Assembly (NCBI RefSeq): GCF_030247195.1
Contig: NC_080672.1
Coordinates: forward strand, 88,619,113 to 88,683,112
Direction: 5' to 3'
Length of the DNA: 64,000 bases
Source of the DNA: Topomyia yanbarensis
Taxonomy: Eukaryota; Arthropoda; Insecta; Diptera; Culicidae
The notes beneath the pieces are model-generated. The model did no database searches and had not been told where the DNA came from. It worked only from the letters and a program-made list of their open reading frames with translations. Numbering within the stretch: position 1 is the stretch's first letter; each line of letters begins with the position of its first letter. The position numbers and the translations under genes are program-made. Of the stretch, positions 59,437 to 64,000 are shown one piece after another.

Positions 59437-60515
59437 TTTAATCCACCTAGCGGTGCAATTGTGCCTTTCTCATTTCTCTAAACTATGGCACGGAGGCTTT
59501 TTATGTTCAACATAATTGTGGAAATGTCCATTACATTCTTAGTACACTGCTCTTATACACAATGGCATTCCAGCCACGAACTTGATGAGCTACGTGTCGA
59601 CGGTGAAACACTTAAAACAAAAAAATATCATACTCCATTAGCCTAATCAGCATTAGATCAATGTTATCTGCTTGCTAACTCATTTTGTCATGCGGGGGTG
59701 GGTATGTGAGGAGGGCGAAAGTTCCATGAACGAACGACTCCCCAGCTTAAATTGGTATGCTTTGTAATATAGTGGTGGTTTAAAGATGATGGGGTTGAAA
59801 GGGAGGGGTATGAGGACTGGATGGGGTGGTGGTCTGAGGGGTGATTTAAGGAGATTTTTAAAGGAGGGGAGTGAACAGTAGAAGGGGGTGTAACCCCTCT
59901 CCGTAAACCATCAACTACGCCCCTGTTAAAATTCAGAAACCTTATGCGAGTCGAAAATTAAGCCGGGATTAGGTTGACGTTTTTCAGAGTGAATGCATAA
60001 CCTTTCTATATGAGAAAGGCAAAAATGTGCCAAAATCCAAAAAAGTGAATTGTCGTCAAATTTTTTTTCGAGTTTGAATCAAATCTCGACGTTTCATGCA
60101 CCTTGAACACATTTAGCATCAAAAATAAAAATTTTATTTTTAATTTTTCCTATAGTTTATATGAGAAATTTCTGTGTGGCCGCACTCTGAAACCTGTAAT
60201 TCCGGAACCAGAATTCCTATCTATCCAAAATTCAATAGCAGCCGATGGACCTTTCATTTGAGACTAAGTTTGGGCAAATCGGTCCAGCCATCTCTGAGAA
60301 AAATGAGTGACATTATTTGACACATACGCACATACATACACACACACATACACACACATACACACACATACACACACACATACACACACACATACAGACT
60401 TTTTCCGATCTCGACGAGCTGAGTCGAATGGGATATGACACTCGGCCCTCCGGGCCGGGATTAGGTTGACGTTTATCAGAGTGATTGCATAACCTTTCTA
60501 TATGAGAAAGGCAAA
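59437..60515 (-). mobile_element. GCCTTTCTC-ended element, reversed copy
   Basis: TTAATCCACCTAGCGGTGC and GTGCCTTTCTCA at 59439-59474 are the reverse complement of the right terminus at 45164-45200. From about 59957 to 60515, tcatttgagactaagttt, gccatctctgagaaaaatga, a CACATA microsatellite (60322-60395) and ggccctccgggcc match the body in reverse. The phrase gggattaggttgacgttt..cagagtga..gcataacctttc occurs twice (59962 and 60457), hinting at partial duplication. The 59480-59935 part is unrelated to the other copy. Confidence 0.7.
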
Positions 60516-60675
60516 AAGGAATTACATAAATGAATTGAATTAAATTATTTAAATAAATTGACTGAATAAAAAATCTGAATTAAATTAATTCTATCATTAT
60601 TAATCAAATAAATGAATTTCTAATTTTGTTTATTGGGAGCTTTAACTAGATGATCATTCACCAACAAATAAATGC

Positions 60676-60847
<172 letters not shown>

Positions 60848-61241
60848 TAATGAAATATATAAAATTTATTAAAATAATTGAATAAAATAAATAAAACAAA
60901 AAATAAGCAAAATCAATAAACTTAATGAAACGAATGAAACGAATAAAATGAATAAAATATTATGATTTTTCGGCCGTGGACCAATTCAAAAAATAAACGA
61001 GCACGGGGAAAAATGCTGCACAGCCGTCATCTTGGGGTGAAATTATTAGAAAAAATATTTATAAATGTTATATATTCCAATTTACAAAATCCAGATTCCT
61101 CTCTTTATTGCGTCAAGCTAAATTCCTGAAATATGCCTTTCTTCGTGCTCTACAGTGGTGCAACCCCTTAATACCGTTTCTGTCATATGATATATCATAT
61201 TTTGTAGTACAATCCACAACAAATAAGTAATGAAATGAAAG

Positions 61242-61812
61242 CAATGAATAAATGAATAAATGAATAAACGAATAAATGAATAAATGAATAAATGAATAAA
61301 TGAATAAATGAAAAAATGAATAAATGAATAAATGAATAAATGAATAAATGAATAAATGAATAAATGAATAAATGAATAAATGAATAAATGAATAAATGAA
61401 TAAATGAATAAATGAATAAATGAATAAATGAATAAATGAATAAATGAATAAATGAATAAATGAATAAATGAATAAATGAATAAATGAATACATGAATAAA
61501 TGAATACATGAATAAATGAATAAATGAATAAATGAATAAATGAATAAATGAATAAATGAATAAATGAATAAATGAATAAATGAATAAATGAATAAATGAA
61601 TAAATGAATAAATGAATAAATGAATAAATGAATAAATGAATAAATGAATAAATGAATAAATGAATAAATGAATAAATGAATAAATGAATAAATGAATAAA
61701 TGAATAAATGAATAAATGAATAAATGAATAAATGAATAAATGAATAAATGAATAAATGAATAAATGAATAAATGAATAAATGAATAAATGAATAAATGAA
61801 TAAATGAATAAA
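61242..61812. repeat. Octamer array (AATGAATA), about 71 copies
   Basis: About 570 bp of an 8-bp unit with only rare variants (near 61268, 61311, 61490 and 61506). Because 8 is not a multiple of 3 and the unit lacks stops on the minus strand, all three minus-strand frames stay open, producing false frames up to 341 codons (FIHLFIYS repeats). Confidence 0.97.
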
Positions 61813-62225
61813 ATGGATAAAATCGAAAAATGCATAAAGTGGCTAAAAAGAATAAAATGGATGAAATAGATAAAATGGATAACATGGCAAAAGTAGATAA
61901 GATAGATTAAATGGATAAAATAGATAAAGTTTATAAAGTTGGATAAAATGAACAAAATACATAAATAGTAAAAAATAAATAGAATAAAATGAATAAAATG
62001 GATAAAATGAATAAAAGAGATAAAATGGATAAAATAGATTAAGTGGATAAAATGGATAAGATGAATAAAATTAATAAGATGAATTAAATGGATAATTTGA
62101 GTTATGACGGCAAAAAATAAAATATAAACTAAATGCATACAAAATCAATAATGTGAATAAAGTTAACAAAATGAATAAGATAAATAAATTGAATAAAACG
62201 AATACAACGGATAAAATGAATAAAA
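61813..62225. repeat. Degenerate ATAAAATGGA-type simple sequence
   Basis: Imperfect 5-10 bp repeats (ataaaatgg, ataaaatga) continue from the octamer array, ending near 62225. Confidence 0.85.
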
Positions 62226-62305
62226 TAAACCCATATCGGAATATACTATCGGAATTTACTCTCGACAATTCGTTAACCAGAATCTAATTATTTTACATAG
62301 AACTG

Positions 62306-63060
62306 TACTAGGTGTATAAGATTTAATCCGCCGTCTGCTCATAGATGGCGTTACTGAGCATATTTAGTTACCATAGAAACGTCACATTTTTTTGTGTGAG
62401 TTCGACACCTGTTTACATTAATGTTTGCACATCATAAGTGATTTCATATGACAACTTACATTATCCCTTGCGTAATTAGGTCTAAGTTTGTGTCACAAAA
62501 AGAGCATATGCGGGAATCTCTAATTTCCCATTTGGGGATTTGCATAACTCTATTTTTTCGCCTTAATTTGAAGAAATCGTCTGCTAATCGTATCGAATGC
62601 TTGTGGAGGCCTACAGTCAAAGTGCGTTATCGAAAAATGAAAAAAAAAATTAAAAAAAAATAACAAAAAATAAAAAAAAAATTACAAAAAAATTAAGAAA
62701 AATTTAAAAAAAAAAACTGAAACTGTCAATGTTCATTGCTACCACCAATAACTAATAAACAAAGACAGCCCCCATCGCACAAATCAAAAATGGTCCAAAA
62801 TTACTTGGAGACACTCAACTGGGAGGTGCCACCTCCCCCGCCAATTCACCAGACCCTGACCCCTTCCGATTATCATCTGTTTTCATCGATGAGTCACGCG
62901 CCTGGAGAACAGCACTTCGATTCGTACAAAGACACCCAAAAATGGCAAAGGTAAAAAAGGTAGAGGTAAAAAAACAACAAAAATTACCGAGAGATGGGAA
63001 AATATATAGCTAGCGAGGGCAAATACTTCGAACAAATTATTTTTTTGCGCTCTATATAAA
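62306..63060 (+). pseudogene. mariner (mauritiana/irritans-type) transposase, centre deleted
   Basis: TA CTAGGTGTATAAG at 62306 is a mariner-type left terminus. The N-terminal part reads SKFVSQKEHMRESLI (62481-62525), then RMLVEAYSQSALSKNE in another frame (62598-62645). An A-rich stretch (62637-62718) replaces the catalytic centre. The C-terminal part reads VQNYLETLNWEV, then TPSDYHLFSSMSH (third catalytic Asp, DD34D type, near 62858-62890), EQHFDSYKD and, after frameshifts, an ERWEKYIASEGKYFEQ-like end near 62988-63037. No clean right terminus was seen. It cannot encode active transposase. Confidence 0.8.
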
Positions 63061-64000
63061 AAAATCCGTTTTTTTTGGAAAAAAAAACAGCGGATATATT
63101 CATTTGCGCTGCGTTGCACGTTGCATTACGAAGCACGAACATGAAGCATGAATCCTGACTAAATACCTACCTACTAACCGTTGGGAGTGACACTGAGTCG
63201 CAGCTTTCCGTTAAGTAAGTACCACATCAACAGTTTCTTTCTTATATCTACAGGTACGGTAAATATGGTCAAAGCCCGTAATGGGGCCTCACAGGTCAAC
63301 TTTTTGCTTGAGCTAGGACAATTTTTATTCTTAAACAATGTTCATCAAGTAGTCTGTGTGGGATTGAGAATCATCAGTCCGCAATCTACGTGCTTACGCA
63401 ACGCACCGCAAATACCGAACCCTTAGCTCCTCTCTCGTTATAAGCACTTTTTACAAAAAATCGAGAATTTTTTAATAAATATTGGAAGATTTTTGTAAAC
63501 AAATATCGTCATTGCCATATTTGGTGATGTATTCTACGAAGTATAATATTTCAGAACTAAGCTAGCGCCGGATTTTGATGAGACGAAATCGAAATGTAAA
63601 TTCCTTAACTAATTTTGAAAAAAAAAACCTTGATTATGCGACCTAACTCTTCAAATGCAAGAAAAGTTGGCATTTTCACAAGATTTTCATATTTTAATTA
63701 TCATACTTGTACCTGTTCGAATATTGGAGTTCTATGTGACCGCACTTATTAAAACGTAGCCTCGGAATCGAGAGTCGGATCATAAAGGAAATTCCGTAGA
63801 AGCTGAGCGGAAAATGTATTTTAATATGAACCAAACAAAGCATAACCTTGGTACTTCGTACATTCCATTGCGCAGTTCGAACATACAACGAGTGTCTTAC
63901 GCGACCAACCGCCTCTGAAACGCCAAACCATTTGGAACTAAATTTATACAATTCACTTCGGGAATCTCTGAGAAAATTAGGTGACATTTCTGCCACAGAC
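63061..64000. other. Unassigned sequence at the window end
   Basis: No recognisable exon or element end. The open stretches at 63181-63426 (+) and 63694-63996 (-) have no identified domain. Confidence 0.3.

Noticed and set aside
61113..62138. 341-codon minus-strand frame with FIHLFIYS repeats (and overlapping 255- and 104-codon frames)
   Set aside because: Translation of the 8-bp array and adjacent simple sequence; all three frames are open because the unit has no stops.

Overview
The window looks like nuclear DNA of a culicine mosquito, most likely Aedes or a close relative. It is AT-rich, almost empty of host exons, and packed with layered transposon debris. The repeat set is typical of mosquitoes: LOA-type and RTE-type LINEs, a tRNA-derived SINE ending in a CCTTAAGG region, ITmD37E-like and mariner transposases, many TA-flanked MITEs, TTAA-flanked MITEs, and a family whose ends read GCCTTTCTCA. 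The species call is inference.

Only one host exon is convincing. It is a 120-bp minus-strand exon at 2496-2615 encoding the CGAPC motif and first membrane segment of a Frizzled receptor (fz type), with good splice sites on both sides. No cysteine-rich-domain exon or later membrane exon was found. Much of the window is therefore probably fz intron, with 5' exons beyond the right edge and 3' exons beyond the left edge.

Layout. 1-2.5 kb: a decayed DD37E-type transposase, then intron. 4.46-7.88 kb: a hAT-like element holding a TA-flanked element that carries six roughly 300-bp tandem units. 9.9-16.2 kb: a MITE, a fold-back structure, a LOA remnant, a TA MITE, a hAT-like element and a TTAA element. 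19.5-26.1 kb: four MITEs and an inverted pair of reverse-transcriptase fragments. 27-30.2 kb: a roughly 420-bp tandem repeat and a frameshifted DD37E transposase. 30.4-35.5 kb: an RTE-like LINE split by a TA element, which contains a jockey-like LINE, itself split by a third insertion. 37.5-39.4 kb: a possible solo LTR, a SINE and a truncated MITE. 41.5-52.6 kb: several LINE copies interrupted by a tandemly duplicated element, a nested pair of TA elements and a 398-bp insertion. 53.4-56.0 kb: a TA element with an internal duplication, one copy carrying a hAT-like MITE inside a palindrome. 59.1-62.2 kb: simple-sequence DNA with (TA)82 and about 71 copies of an octamer. 62.3-63.1 kb: a gutted mariner.

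Repeat-poor stretches near 2.6-4.4, 16.9-19.5, 23.4-25.1, 39.6-41.1 and 56.0-59.0 kb may be older intron sequence. I see no cooperating set of host genes. The main interest is the well-resolved insertion history and a few unidentified decayed coding-like stretches.
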